A DNA stretch of 64,000 nucleotides from G963676655 sp963678305 (GCA_963678305.2 CAXXVV010000003.1:62001-126000), one strand, 5' to 3'; counted from the first letter of the stretch, positions 17,323 through 26,169 are shown. Numbers and translations are program-made. Notes: generated by a model from the letters alone, not told the origin.

Positions 17323-18552
17323 ATGTCGAATAAAGATAAAGAAATACTCAGGCAACTGGCGGCACAGGTTAAAAAAATCTCCGAACAACCGGTAATGGCG
17401 GAACGCAGACGGCAATGGACGGCGCTAAATGGCCTCCACTCTGAAAAACCGCTGGTTCTGGTCAGTCCGGAAGGTTCCTGGCGCGAGATAAATACCCGCC
17501 TGCCGCTCGAATGTGAAAATGAAACCGCACGCGGCTTTGAACAATCTCTAAGACAGAAGATCTATCAGTACGAACATATCTGCGATGACTGGCTCATCGA
17601 CGCCGATTTCGATGTTCCAGCTGTCATTAGCAATTCCGGCTTCGGGGTTGAATTGAAGCGGCATAACTCAGACATGGAAACCGGAGCGTTCAAGTATATT
17701 CCGCCGATTACCGACCTTGACCGCGATATGGACAAACTGCGCTTCCGGGAAATTACAGTCGATAAAGCGGTTTCCGATGCCCGGTTTGAATTGGCTCTTA
17801 ACGCATTCGGCGATATTTTGAATGTAACCCGCAACGCCACCGGTTACTTTTGGACCGTGGGCCTGACCGGGGTCGGCATAAGTCTGATCGGCCTGGAGGA
17901 GATGATGCTCTATATGTTCGACAATCCTGACGGCCTTAAAAGGTTTATGCAATTCCTGTCAGACGAAATGAGCCATTTCATGGATCAGCTCGAAACGCTG
18001 GAAATTCTTGGTTATAATAACGGCTGCAACTCCGTCGGCTCCGGCAACATGGGGCTGACCGGTGAACTGCCCTCAAAGCGGAATCCGGTTGATGGTCCTG
18101 TCAAGTTTTCCCATCTCTGGGGTTTCGGCGAATCCCAGGAAACCGTTGGCGTATCTCCGGAAATGTTTGGAGAATTCATTTTCCCGTACCAGAAACCGCT
18201 GCTGAACCGTTTCGGCCTGACTTATTACGGTTGCTGTGAACCGGTCGAAGACCGTTTTGCCTATATCAAACAATGCGAAAATTTGCGTTGTATCTCCGTC
18301 TCTCCCTGGTCAAATGTGGAAAAATGCGCCGAACTCTACGGAAAAGATTATGTTATGTGCCATAAGCCGAATCCCGGCTTGGTATGTGTCGATTTTGTCG
18401 AAGAAGCCTGTCGCAAAGAGATTCGCCATGTGCTTGATGCAGCCAGAGGCTTGAATGTAATGTTTATCCTGAAAGACACCCATACCATCAGCAATCAACC
18501 CGAGCGTTTCAAGCGTTGGGTGGAAATCGTCAGAGAAGAAATCGCAAAATAA
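17323..18552 (+). CDS. Uroporphyrinogen decarboxylase-fold (URO-D/MtaA-like) methyltransferase
   Basis: A 409-residue TIM-barrel protein of the URO-D superfamily but not a haem-pathway HemE. It lacks the HemE N-terminal RQAGRY signature and carries YYGCCEPVEDRF and HKPNPGLVCVDF, resembling the cobamide-dependent methyltransferase branch. Such proteins move methyl groups to or from a corrinoid protein with a thiol or zinc-bound acceptor. No corrinoid protein lies next to it. ATG 17323 with GGAGCGAACA upstream is preferred over the ATG at 17311. It pairs with the divergent AraC gene as a two-gene unit. A role in demethylating O-methylated sugars or other methylated substrates is inference. Confidence 0.8.
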   Translation: MSNKDKEILRQLAAQVKKISEQPVMAERRRQWTALNGLHSEKPLVLVSPEGSWREINTRLPLECENETARGFEQSLRQKIYQYEHICDDWLIDADFDVPAVISNSGFGVELKRHNSDMETGAFKYIPPITDLDRDMDKLRFREITVDKAVSDARFELALNAFGDILNVTRNATGYFWTVGLTGVGISLIGLEEMMLYMFDNPDGLKRFMQFLSDEMSHFMDQLETLEILGYNNGCNSVGSGNMGLTGELPSKRNPVDGPVKFSHLWGFGESQETVGVSPEMFGEFIFPYQKPLLNRFGLTYYGCCEPVEDRFAYIKQCENLRCISVSPWSNVEKCAELYGKDYVMCHKPNPGLVCVDFVEEACRKEIRHVLDAARGLNVMFILKDTHTISNQPERFKRWVEIVREEIAK

Positions 18553-18749
18553 ATCACTGCCATCCTGTAAGTCAATAGCCCTCAGTCCACGGCAAGCAGC
18601 AAATGCAAGATGAAGAAGCCGGAGATTTCCCATCAAGCATAACATATTAATTACAAATTTATTAGAACTTTTTTATAAATTACATATTGGTTTTTTACTA
18701 TTGAAAATGTGGTGTGTTCAGCTTTTTCGTTGCGTCATGTTCCCGGTTT

Positions 18750-19631
18750 TCAGCTTTTGACAAATTCGCGGGGAGAGGAGCCGATGACGTTGCGGAAAGT
18801 ACGGCTGAATACGGCCGGCGATGAGAATCCGGTTTTTTCAGCAACATCCGAAATCATGTAATTACCGCTGTTGAGCATATCGACCGCACGATTGATTCTG
18901 GCGTTGCGAATGTATTCACCGGGACCGCAGCCGATATAGCGGGAGAACAGCACCGACAGATAACCTTCGGAAATCCCGTGTTCAACCGCCAGTTGATGAA
19001 TAGTCAGCGGCTCGGAAATATGATGGTTGATGTAACCACAAATCCTCTCAAGCATCATCATTTTGGTATCCCGGATAACCGGTTCGCCAGCCGGACTGAG
19101 GCGGGCGATGTCACGCATTTCATTAACCAGACAATTGACGCAGGCGGAGAGCTTCAGCGACAGCGATTGCAACGGCGTTTTTTCATATTCCAAATAGGTT
19201 TCCAGAATCTCCATAATCAGAGAATAACTGAATTTTGAAGCGGTCACCGGACGGCTGCGCAGTTCAGCCGGAATCGGTTCTATTTCATCAAAAGTGATCA
19301 CCAGCCAGCGGTAATTTTTCTCACAGGCGGTATAATAGTGGAACTGAAACGGAAACAGCAACAGCAGGGAATCTTTTACCAGATCGAACATTTCATCATT
19401 AATGCAGACCCGCCCCGGGCCTTCCAATACCAGGTTCAAAACATAGCGGCGATGATAAAGATTATGCGCTTCCGCCCGGATCGGCTGATTGGGCCAGCGA
19501 TAAACCATCTGAATATTATCCGGCGGCTTAATGCTGGATTGAGTTTTGATAGCGTTATAATAATCACCCGGTTCCCGCAGCCGTTCAGCGGTTTTACTTA
19601 TTTCCAAAGCAATTTTCCGTTTTTGTTCCAT
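18750..19631 (-). CDS. AraC-family transcriptional regulator of the lyase/pilin-sialidase operon
   Basis: 293 residues. The cupin sensor domain contains HRRYVLNLVLEGPGRVCIND and FPFQFHYYTACEKNYRWLVI. The helix-turn-helix pair comprises EPLTIHQLAVEHGISEGYLS and MISDVAEKTGFSSPAVFSRT, ending FRNVIGSSPREF. It is divergent from the operon beginning at 19770. Two long direct repeats 21 bases apart, ending against the operon's -35 box, are a textbook AraC-type operator, so direct activation of that operon is likely. The 197-base gap on its 3' side (18553-18749) holds nothing recognisable. Confidence 0.92.
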   Translation of the reverse strand: MEQKRKIALEISKTAERLREPGDYYNAIKTQSSIKPPDNIQMVYRWPNQPIRAEAHNLYHRRYVLNLVLEGPGRVCINDEMFDLVKDSLLLLFPFQFHYYTACEKNYRWLVITFDEIEPIPAELRSRPVTASKFSYSLIMEILETYLEYEKTPLQSLSLKLSACVNCLVNEMRDIARLSPAGEPVIRDTKMMMLERICGYINHHISEPLTIHQLAVEHGISEGYLSVLFSRYIGCGPGEYIRNARINRAVDMLNSGNYMISDVAEKTGFSSPAVFSRTFRNVIGSSPREFVKS

Positions 19632-19660
19632 GTTATTAATATAATTCCCCAGATTATAAA

Positions 19661-19701
19661 TTGCAAAGTTTTTGTATTATTTTGCAAACATAAAAGTATT
19701 G
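19661..19701. promoter_or_regulatory. Direct-repeat AraC-type operator
   Basis: TTGCAAA-N6-GTATT begins at 19661 and TTGCAAA-N7-GTATT begins at 19682. The 21-base period equals two helical turns, matching the tandem half-sites bound by AraC-family activators. The second copy touches the -35 box of the downstream promoter. Confidence 0.6.
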
Positions 19702-19727
19702 CACAAAGTAAATAAATCAGGTATACT
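19699..19727 (+). promoter_or_regulatory. Promoter of the lyase-pilin-sialidase-transporter operon
   Basis: TTGCAC at 19699-19704, 17-base spacer, TATACT at 19722-19727. It overlaps the end of the AraC-type direct repeat. The leader is about 36 bases, with AGGAAG before the ATG at 19770. Confidence 0.6.
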
Positions 19728-19769
19728 CTATTTAGAAACAACAGTTTTACCAGGAAGATCGGCAAAAAA

Positions 19770-20723
19770 ATGAACAACAACACACTTTGCGATAACTTAA
19801 CAAAAAAAGCGGCAATAACGCCAAAAAATTTGCCGGACGGCGTCTGGCCGGTAGTCTTAACGCCATTCCACGACGACGGCAAAATCGACTGGCGGGGCTA
19901 TGAAGCGCTGCTGGACTGGTATCAGACTCATGACTGCGCCGGCCTTTTCGCGGTGTGTCTGTCCAGCGAACTTTATTATTTAAGTAAAGAAGAACAACTG
20001 GAACTGGCAACACGCGCCCGGAAACTACTCGATATTCCCGTTGTCGCCGCCGGATATCTGGGCGACAGCAAAGCGGAAAAACTTGACTCGATCAAGCAAA
20101 TGTCCGATACCGGAGTTGACGCGGTAATTATCCCGGTCTGCCAGATTGTCCCGCAAGATGACGACGACGTTACCTTAGTTGCTGAAATCGAGGATATTTT
20201 ACAGCATACAAACGGTATCGACCTGGGACTTTACGAATGTCCGGAACCTTATCATCGTCTGCTCTCGCCTGAAGTTTTATCCGTCTGTGCCGAATCCGGC
20301 CGCTTCAAGTTCCTCAAAGACACCTGCTGCAACGGCGAAATCATCAAAAACAAAATCGCCGTATGCAAGAACACCCCTCTGAAAATATTTGATGCTTATA
20401 TTCATAATCTTTTGACAACGCTGAAGCTCGGAGGTGCCGGTTTTAACGGCCTCGCGGCAAGTTTTTTCCCGGAAATGCTAAACAAAATGGTCCGCTGTTA
20501 CGCTGACGACCCGGAAAAAGCGGCGGAAATTCAAAATCTCGTCAGCGTCGGCCAGAGCGTCATCAGCAACAAATATCCGGCCTGTGCCAAATATTTTCTC
20601 AATCTCCGCGGAGTAGAGATCAAACCGCACTGTCGCAACGGCTGCGCGGAACTGACAGAGCCGGATATCGCCATACTCAAAGCACTCAAAACATTAGTCG
20701 ATAGTTGGAACAGAAATTATTAA
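19770..20723 (+). CDS. DapA/NanA-family aldolase or lyase
   Basis: Class I Schiff-base TIM barrel, 317 residues. Lys183 in RFKFLKDTC is the imine-forming lysine. Tyr155 in LGLYECPEPYHR is the catalytic tyrosine. The N-terminal GVWPVVLTPFHDDGKIDWRG is the family signature. The LSSELYYLSKEEQ segment replaces the GTTGE loop of true dihydrodipicolinate synthase, so this is more likely a catabolic member such as an N-acetylneuraminate lyase or 2-keto-3-deoxy-sugar aldolase. It would act in the cytoplasm on the sugar released and imported by the rest of the operon. It is the first gene after the AraC-type operator. Confidence 0.85.
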   Translation: MNNNTLCDNLTKKAAITPKNLPDGVWPVVLTPFHDDGKIDWRGYEALLDWYQTHDCAGLFAVCLSSELYYLSKEEQLELATRARKLLDIPVVAAGYLGDSKAEKLDSIKQMSDTGVDAVIIPVCQIVPQDDDDVTLVAEIEDILQHTNGIDLGLYECPEPYHRLLSPEVLSVCAESGRFKFLKDTCCNGEIIKNKIAVCKNTPLKIFDAYIHNLLTTLKLGGAGFNGLAASFFPEMLNKMVRCYADDPEKAAEIQNLVSVGQSVISNKYPACAKYFLNLRGVEIKPHCRNGCAELTEPDIAILKALKTLVDSWNRNY

Positions 20724-20742
20724 CAAAAACGGAGGCAGAAAA

Positions 20743-21471
20743 ATGAGAAGACAAGAAACCGCAAAATGTAATTTCACCCTGATTGAATTGCTCGTGGTGA
20801 TCGCGATCATCGCGATCCTTGCCAGCATGCTGATGCCCGCTCTCGGAAAAGCCCGGGAAAAAGCGAAGACCATTAAATGCATCAACAACTTGAAACAATG
20901 CATGACCTCCACCATGCTCTATATGGATGACGCCGACCGCTGGCGTCCAAACGACGGCGATACAGACACCGGATCATGGGGGAAAAACCTGTTCGACAAT
21001 GGTTATTTGACCGTCCGGCAGGCAATGAGCTGTCCGAATGACTCTATCTACAAAGGCGGAGCCGGCTCCTGGGGCAGAACCTACGGCTCATACGCGGTTT
21101 CATCCGGCTTTATCAATATGAAAGAGAATAAATACCGCCGGGTCATTCCGTCCAAACTTTTGATCTACGCCGACGCTATTAGAAACTGGACCACCTTTCC
21201 CCGGATGACAATGTGGCGCATGAACAACAATCCGTCTTCATCGTGGGGTGCGGTCGCGTTGATCCACGACTTGAAATCGTCCGGAATGGCAATGTATGAC
21301 GGTCACGCGAAAATGATCACCCGGGGTGAAATGACCGGAACCAGCCCGCATTACAATGACGCGAAAGTGTTGTTCGGTTTTAACATCACCATGTCCGGGG
21401 TCGACCGTTTCACACCGATCAAGCTGATTCTCTATCCGACCGAAGAAGACGGCTCCATCACCATCAACTGA
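20743..21471 (+). CDS. Pseudopilin, H-X-DG type
   Basis: A 242-residue pilin-like protein. The ten-residue leader ends in Asn (MRRQETAKCN), followed by FTLIELLVVIAIIAILASML, so the -1 residue is non-canonical. NNLKQCMTSTMLYMDDADRW leads into the globular domain. HDLKSSGMAMYDGHAKM gives the His-to-DG motif. It has a strong CGGAGG ribosome site. Its whole length is co-linear with the first 230 residues of the next gene product (shared NDxxxxxWGxxLxxxGY, GINMK/FINMK, PSKLLIYAD/PAKLLVYAD, RFxPI), indicating a tandem duplication before fusion. A 19-base palindrome (20799-20817) lies in its conserved helix codons. Confidence 0.9.
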   Translation: MRRQETAKCNFTLIELLVVIAIIAILASMLMPALGKAREKAKTIKCINNLKQCMTSTMLYMDDADRWRPNDGDTDTGSWGKNLFDNGYLTVRQAMSCPNDSIYKGGAGSWGRTYGSYAVSSGFINMKENKYRRVIPSKLLIYADAIRNWTTFPRMTMWRMNNNPSSSWGAVALIHDLKSSGMAMYDGHAKMITRGEMTGTSPHYNDAKVLFGFNITMSGVDRFTPIKLILYPTEEDGSITIN

Positions 21472-21482
21472 CAATCAAACAT

Positions 21483-21530
21483 GCAAGCCTGAACATGATA
21501 AGCTGTCAAGCTTATTTTCTATAGGCTTGC
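21483..21530. repeat. Nested hairpin between the two pseudopilin genes
   Basis: Outer stem GCAAGCCT 21483-21490 with AGGCTTGC 21523-21530. Inner stem ATAAGCT 21498-21504 with AGCTTAT 21509-21515 around GTCA. Both are perfect. It lies in the only sizeable gap (109 bases) inside the operon. It may stabilise the upstream message, attenuate transcription or be a processing site. No U-tract of terminator type follows. Confidence 0.55.
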
Positions 21531-21580
21531 AAACTTTGATTCAATTTCAAATACCGCGATTAACTTGAGCAATAATAATT

Positions 21581-23545
21581 ATGATTATACACTTCAAAAA
21601 ACATAAATTCACCTTTCCTGAACTGGTTGTAGTACTGTTCGTCTGCATGATCTGCGCCCTGATGCTGCCAGCGGCTCTGGCCGGAATCGCCAAACTCAGC
21701 GACAGCGCACAATGCCGCGACAACTTAAAGAAATGTTACGACGCAACCATTCAATATATGAACGACCATAACGGCTGGCGGATCAATGACGCACGCAACG
21801 GACGCCGGGGCGAATGGGGCCGGGTTCTCTCGGAAACAGGCTACATCAAAGATCGCCGGGTCATGAATTGCCCCAACGATAGATCGGCGGCGAAACTTGA
21901 CTGGAGCAAGACTTACGGTTCGTGGATATCGAACGCCCGCGGCATTAATATGAAGTCGCCGAATTTCACCCAGGTCCCCCCGGCAAAACTGCTGGTCTAC
22001 GCCGACACCTTCCGCTGCGATGACAAAGTAGTTCCCAGGCGCTCCATAAATAAACTTAACGGCAATCCGACCGGTCCGCATCACGGCGTCGTAACTTTTA
22101 TGCACGGAGGCGGCAAGGCCGGGGTGATCATGTATGACGGCAGCGCGAAAATGGCGGGAGCAAGCGACTTTTCCGGCGCTCCGCCAGTTTACCAGAACGC
22201 CCAAATCGTCCTGGAACGTCTGCCGAACAAACGCTTTCGCCCAATCCAGCGGGTACAGAATTACACCGGGACCTCGTATCTGGTCGCCGGAACCGCTTTA
22301 AAAACGGATATGGCGAAGAAAAATCCGATCCCGGTTTCGGCGGCAGTCAAAAGCGGCAAACTGGCCTACAAAGGCGAAAACCGCAACGGTTACAAGGTGC
22401 TTGACATGTGGCAGTGCCCGATGCCCGATCCAAAAAAGAAGAATTCCGGTTATCCGCAGATTCCCGGGGTGAAAAGATCGGTTATCTATAAAGGAAACTG
22501 GAAGAGCGGCGGCTATAATCACCATTCGAATATGTATAAATACAACGGCTTGATTTATACGTCCTGGAGCAACCAGCCTTATGGAGAAGACTGCCCCGGA
22601 CAACGGGTTCTGTACGCCACATCCAAAGACGGCCTGACCTGGAGCAAGCCCAAGGAACTCTTTCCGCCGCCGGTAAAAATGGCAGACCGCAAAGGCGAAG
22701 GCCCGTTTCTGGCTTCCAGCGGCTTTTTCGTCTGGAAAGGCCGACTTTTCGGCCGGGCCAGCGGCCACCAGAAATTGTACTGGACCAATAAAGACGGCTC
22801 ATCCCGCAATCCCTATTATGACAAGATCCATATCTACCCAAAAATGGCACACTACAGTTATATTTGCCGGGAAATCAAGCCTGACGGGTCCCTGGGTAAA
22901 ATATTTGTCTACGGTAATAATCCGCCGAAGGCTGATTACCCGATCATGGCGCAAAAGGAATTCGCCACGGACTTTGTCATGCCGAACAGCGGCTTGCAGA
23001 ACTTGAAAGTTCAGGGCCCTGACACCAAACGCCTCTGCGAACCAACCCCGTACAAAACCAAAGACGGCAAGTTCGGATTACTGCTTCGCGACGATAATTT
23101 CTCTCACCGGAAATACGCCAGCTTTTCGAAAGACGGCAAAAACTGGCCGGTCGCCGAACCGACCAATATCCCGGACTCTCCAAGTTTCACCATCGCTTTG
23201 TCGGGTTCCGACGGCAGTGTGCTGTTTATCGGCAACCACATGGCGCCGAGGTTTGATATAGCCAGTCCGCGGCATTACGGCCGCGACCCCTTGATGATAT
23301 CCTACAGCCCGGACGGCTACAAACTGGTCAAAAGCTGGTCCATCAGCAGCGGTCCGCACAAATATACGATTCCACGCGAACAGGTCTTCGGCCGCGGCGG
23401 CGGCGCGCAGTATCCAACCGCGATGATTGAAAACGGCAAGGCATACGTCATGTATTCCTCGGGCAAAGAGGATATTCTCATGGCGGTGTTCCCGATCTCC
23501 GCCATCGGCGCGGACCCCAAAATCACCTATAAAAGAATTCGATAA
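21581..23545 (+). CDS. Pseudopilin fused to a sialidase-like beta-propeller
   Basis: 654 residues in one uninterrupted frame. Residues 1-230 are a complete pseudopilin: leader MIIHFKKHK, FTFPELVVVLF with Glu+5 retained, one hydrophobic helix, CRDNLKKCYDATIQYMND, and HGGGKAGVIMYDGSAKM as the His-to-DG motif. Residues 290-650 are a BNR/sialidase-like propeller with WSNQPYGEDCPGQRVLYATS, SKDGLTWSKP and SKDGKNWPV Asp-boxes, and YPTAMIENGKAYVMYSS at the end. The propeller is homologous to the signal-less protein encoded at 15215-16315 and the pilin part to the gene just upstream. The enzyme would be displayed through the pilin helix, at the membrane or on a pseudopilus. The helix is more degenerate than in the stand-alone pilins. 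Weak ribosome site. I know of no described example of this architecture. Confidence 0.88.
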   Translation: MIIHFKKHKFTFPELVVVLFVCMICALMLPAALAGIAKLSDSAQCRDNLKKCYDATIQYMNDHNGWRINDARNGRRGEWGRVLSETGYIKDRRVMNCPNDRSAAKLDWSKTYGSWISNARGINMKSPNFTQVPPAKLLVYADTFRCDDKVVPRRSINKLNGNPTGPHHGVVTFMHGGGKAGVIMYDGSAKMAGASDFSGAPPVYQNAQIVLERLPNKRFRPIQRVQNYTGTSYLVAGTALKTDMAKKNPIPVSAAVKSGKLAYKGENRNGYKVLDMWQCPMPDPKKKNSGYPQIPGVKRSVIYKGNWKSGGYNHHSNMYKYNGLIYTSWSNQPYGEDCPGQRVLYATSKDGLTWSKPKELFPPPVKMADRKGEGPFLASSGFFVWKGRLFGRASGHQKLYWTNKDGSSRNPYYDKIHIYPKMAHYSYICREIKPDGSLGKIFVYGNNPPKADYPIMAQKEFATDFVMPNSGLQNLKVQGPDTKRLCEPTPYKTKDGKFGLLLRDDNFSHRKYASFSKDGKNWPVAEPTNIPDSPSFTIALSGSDGSVLFIGNHMAPRFDIASPRHYGRDPLMISYSPDGYKLVKSWSISSGPHKYTIPREQVFGRGGGAQYPTAMIENGKAYVMYSSGKEDILMAVFPISAIGADPKITYKRIR

Positions 23546-23565
23546 CCCAACCCGGCTTTAATACA

Positions 23566-24606
23566 ATGATTGAAAATAAACTGCAACTCCATCGTCAGCT
23601 ATGGGAAAAGAGCCGCAACCTGATATTTCAGGAAAATCCGGCAGCCCCTCCCCGCGGTTTCACTTACCGGGAAACCTACGATTCACCTGAAAGAATGTGG
23701 CAGGCTGAAACCGCCAACACTCTGGCCTGTGACAATTATCCAACTGACGGCATTCCGACTGTCCGGCCTAATCTGGGAGTGGTCTTTATTCCGGCAATCG
23801 CCGGTCAGTCCGTCAGGTTTCTGAATGATAAGGATATGCCCTGGCCCGGAGAACATCTTACAAAAGATCAGATCAGGCAGATCCCGGAACTGGATATAAA
23901 CGTCGGCCCGATGCGGAAAGCTATCGAGTTTTACGCATTTGCCACCAAAGGTTCACCGGCACTGTATCACCCGGACACTCAGGGTCCGTTCGATATCGCC
24001 CATATCATCTACGGCGACCAGATAATGTTTGACTTTTACGATGATCCGCAATGGGTGGAAGAACTGCTGGACATCTGTACCGGCCTGATCATCATGGTCA
24101 CCGATAAACTGAAAGAACTGATTGGCGAACCGGATAATTCAATGATTCATGGCCACGGCACGCCTCAGGGACTTTACTTCCCCGCCGCCGGGTGTCGCAG
24201 TTCCCATGATTCGGATACTTTGATGAGCAGTAAACAGATCGAACAATTCTCACTGCCTTTCCTGCGTCGCCTCGCCAAAAGATATTCCGGAGCGTTCATT
24301 CACTATTGCGGCAAACATGAAGAACTCTTCAAACTGCTTTGCGCGGAACAACTGGTGAAAGCGATAGACCTCGGCAATCCGGAGTCTTACGATCTGGACT
24401 TCCTGATGCGTACCTGCGCCGAAACCGATACAGTGCTTTACAGCAGACTGCCGGTCATGGAACAGGAATCAGGTTATGATTACGTGACAAGAATCGCCCG
24501 GAAAGCCAAAGATTTCGGCACCAGGCTGGTTCTGCGCTCGAGACATCTGTCCGAATCCCGTGATGAGGCCCAGGAGCTTTATGAAATATTTCATTCAATC
24601 AGTTGA
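23566..24606 (+). CDS. URO-D-fold methyltransferase-like protein
   Basis: 346 residues of the URO-D/MtaA superfamily, distantly similar to the protein encoded at 17323-18552. HYCGKHEELFKLL resembles the metal-binding region of methylcobamide-dependent methyltransferases, and IHGHGTPQGLYFPAAGCRSS the substrate side. It lacks haem-pathway HemE features. It lies 20 bases after the pilin-sialidase gene and 30 before the symporter, so it belongs to the sugar-uptake operon. Demethylation of an O-methyl sugar, or another C1 transfer, would fit the context but is unproven. The ribosome site is weak. Confidence 0.8.
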   Translation: MIENKLQLHRQLWEKSRNLIFQENPAAPPRGFTYRETYDSPERMWQAETANTLACDNYPTDGIPTVRPNLGVVFIPAIAGQSVRFLNDKDMPWPGEHLTKDQIRQIPELDINVGPMRKAIEFYAFATKGSPALYHPDTQGPFDIAHIIYGDQIMFDFYDDPQWVEELLDICTGLIIMVTDKLKELIGEPDNSMIHGHGTPQGLYFPAAGCRSSHDSDTLMSSKQIEQFSLPFLRRLAKRYSGAFIHYCGKHEELFKLLCAEQLVKAIDLGNPESYDLDFLMRTCAETDTVLYSRLPVMEQESGYDYVTRIARKAKDFGTRLVLRSRHLSESRDEAQELYEIFHSIS

Positions 24607-24636
24607 CAACCAGACTACGAAAGAATAATTTTTAAT

Positions 24637-26166
24637 ATGGAAATCAGAGCACTCGACATAGCGGTTATCGTCATTTACATGCTGGGGACAGCCGGAATCG
24701 GTCTTTATTTCGCCCGGAAAAACAATAATACGGATGAATTTTTCCTGGGCGGACGCAATTTTCCGGGTTGGGCCATCGGCCTGTCAATGATCGGCACCTC
24801 GATCAGCTCGGTAACGTTCCTGGCGCTGCCGGCGGCCGCCTATGTGCTGGACTGGCGGCAGAGTACGCCTTATCTGGTACTGCCTTTCACCTGTGCGCTG
24901 GCGGTGATCTTCTTTATTCCGATTTTCCGTAAAGGCAGGATTACCAGCGCCTATCAATATCTCGAGGAACGTTTCGGCCGACCGGCCAGATTGTACGGCG
25001 CGATCTGTTTTCTGATTGGCGAAACTATCCGCCTCGGAGTGGTCCTGTTTCTGGTGGCAATCCCGATCAGTCTGATGACCGGGATTAACATTAATCTGAT
25101 TATCGTCGTTTCCGGCTTCTTCATCGCATTGTATACCGTGACCGGAGGGATCGACGCGGTTATCTGGACCGACGTGATCCAGTCAATCGTCCTGTGGCTG
25201 GGGGGGATATTCGTCATCGTCTTTCTCTGCTGGAAAATCCCCGGCGGTGTAACTCAAGTCGTCGACACCGGAATGCAGTTCAACAAATTCAGCTTTGGGC
25301 CAATGACTCTTGACCTCGCAAAACGCACGTTTCCGGTCCTGCTGTTCCTCGGCATGTTCAACTGGCTCAATATGTACGCGGCCAATCAGAACGTGGTCCA
25401 GCGTTACCTGGCGGCAAAAACCACCCGGGAAGCGCGCAAAGCCACGATTGTCTGCGCTTTAGGTAGTCTGCCTACCTGGTTCGCCTTCTATTTTGTCGGA
25501 ACCTGCCTGTTTGTATATTTCCGCTTCTTTCCGAATCCCGAAGTAACCAAAATGGCCGCGGACCAGGTCTTCCCTTATTATATAATCAAATGTCTCCCGG
25601 CCGGGATCTCCGGACTGATAATAGCCGGAGTACTGGCCGCCGCGATGAGCTCACTGGACTCCAGCATGAACTCATTCTCCTCAATCTGCACGATGGATAT
25701 TCTGCGCGGCTTCATCGTCAAAGACAAACCCGACGAATATTATATGCGCTGGGCTCGCGGCTTTTCGATTCTGGCGATGGTCATTATGATCGGCGGCGCT
25801 ATAATCTTCGCCAACGTCCCGAAAGAAAGCATGGTCGATCTCGGGTATATTATCGGAGGATTGCTGATCATGTTCGTCCTGAGCTTTTTCTTTCTCGGCT
25901 TTTTTGTTCCGAGGGTCGGGAACCGCTCGCTCTGGCTGGGCTTTCTGTGCGGCACCGCCGTCAATATCTATCTGGTAATGAGTTATTGCAACTGGCTGCC
26001 GGAAGCGATAACGCTCCCGGTCCATGTTTACTGGTATCAGGTGGTCTGTCAGGTGGTGATGATCGCCTCGGCTACAATTATCAGTTATCTGTGGCCGGAA
26101 CCCAAACGGGACCTTGACGGACTTACCGCGCTCAGCATCCTGAAAACTCCAACTCCGGTCGAATGA
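24637..26166 (+). CDS. Sodium:solute symporter (SSS/SGLT family)
   Basis: 509 residues with about 13 membrane helices. The N-terminal GLYFARKNNNTDEFFLGGRN and GLSMIGTSISSVTFLALPAA are SSS-family signatures. AAAMSSLDSSMNSFSSICTM carries the Ser/Asp residues of the Na2 site. It imports a small organic solute with Na+ across the inner membrane. By position, the substrate is probably the monosaccharide released by the sialidase-like enzyme and split by the DapA/NanA-like lyase, as in SiaT-type sialic acid symporters. It is the last gene of the operon, ending three bases from a convergent oxidoreductase gene. Confidence 0.92.
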   Translation: MEIRALDIAVIVIYMLGTAGIGLYFARKNNNTDEFFLGGRNFPGWAIGLSMIGTSISSVTFLALPAAAYVLDWRQSTPYLVLPFTCALAVIFFIPIFRKGRITSAYQYLEERFGRPARLYGAICFLIGETIRLGVVLFLVAIPISLMTGININLIIVVSGFFIALYTVTGGIDAVIWTDVIQSIVLWLGGIFVIVFLCWKIPGGVTQVVDTGMQFNKFSFGPMTLDLAKRTFPVLLFLGMFNWLNMYAANQNVVQRYLAAKTTREARKATIVCALGSLPTWFAFYFVGTCLFVYFRFFPNPEVTKMAADQVFPYYIIKCLPAGISGLIIAGVLAAAMSSLDSSMNSFSSICTMDILRGFIVKDKPDEYYMRWARGFSILAMVIMIGGAIIFANVPKESMVDLGYIIGGLLIMFVLSFFFLGFFVPRVGNRSLWLGFLCGTAVNIYLVMSYCNWLPEAITLPVHVYWYQVVCQVVMIASATIISYLWPEPKRDLDGLTALSILKTPTPVE

Positions 26167-26169
26167 AAA

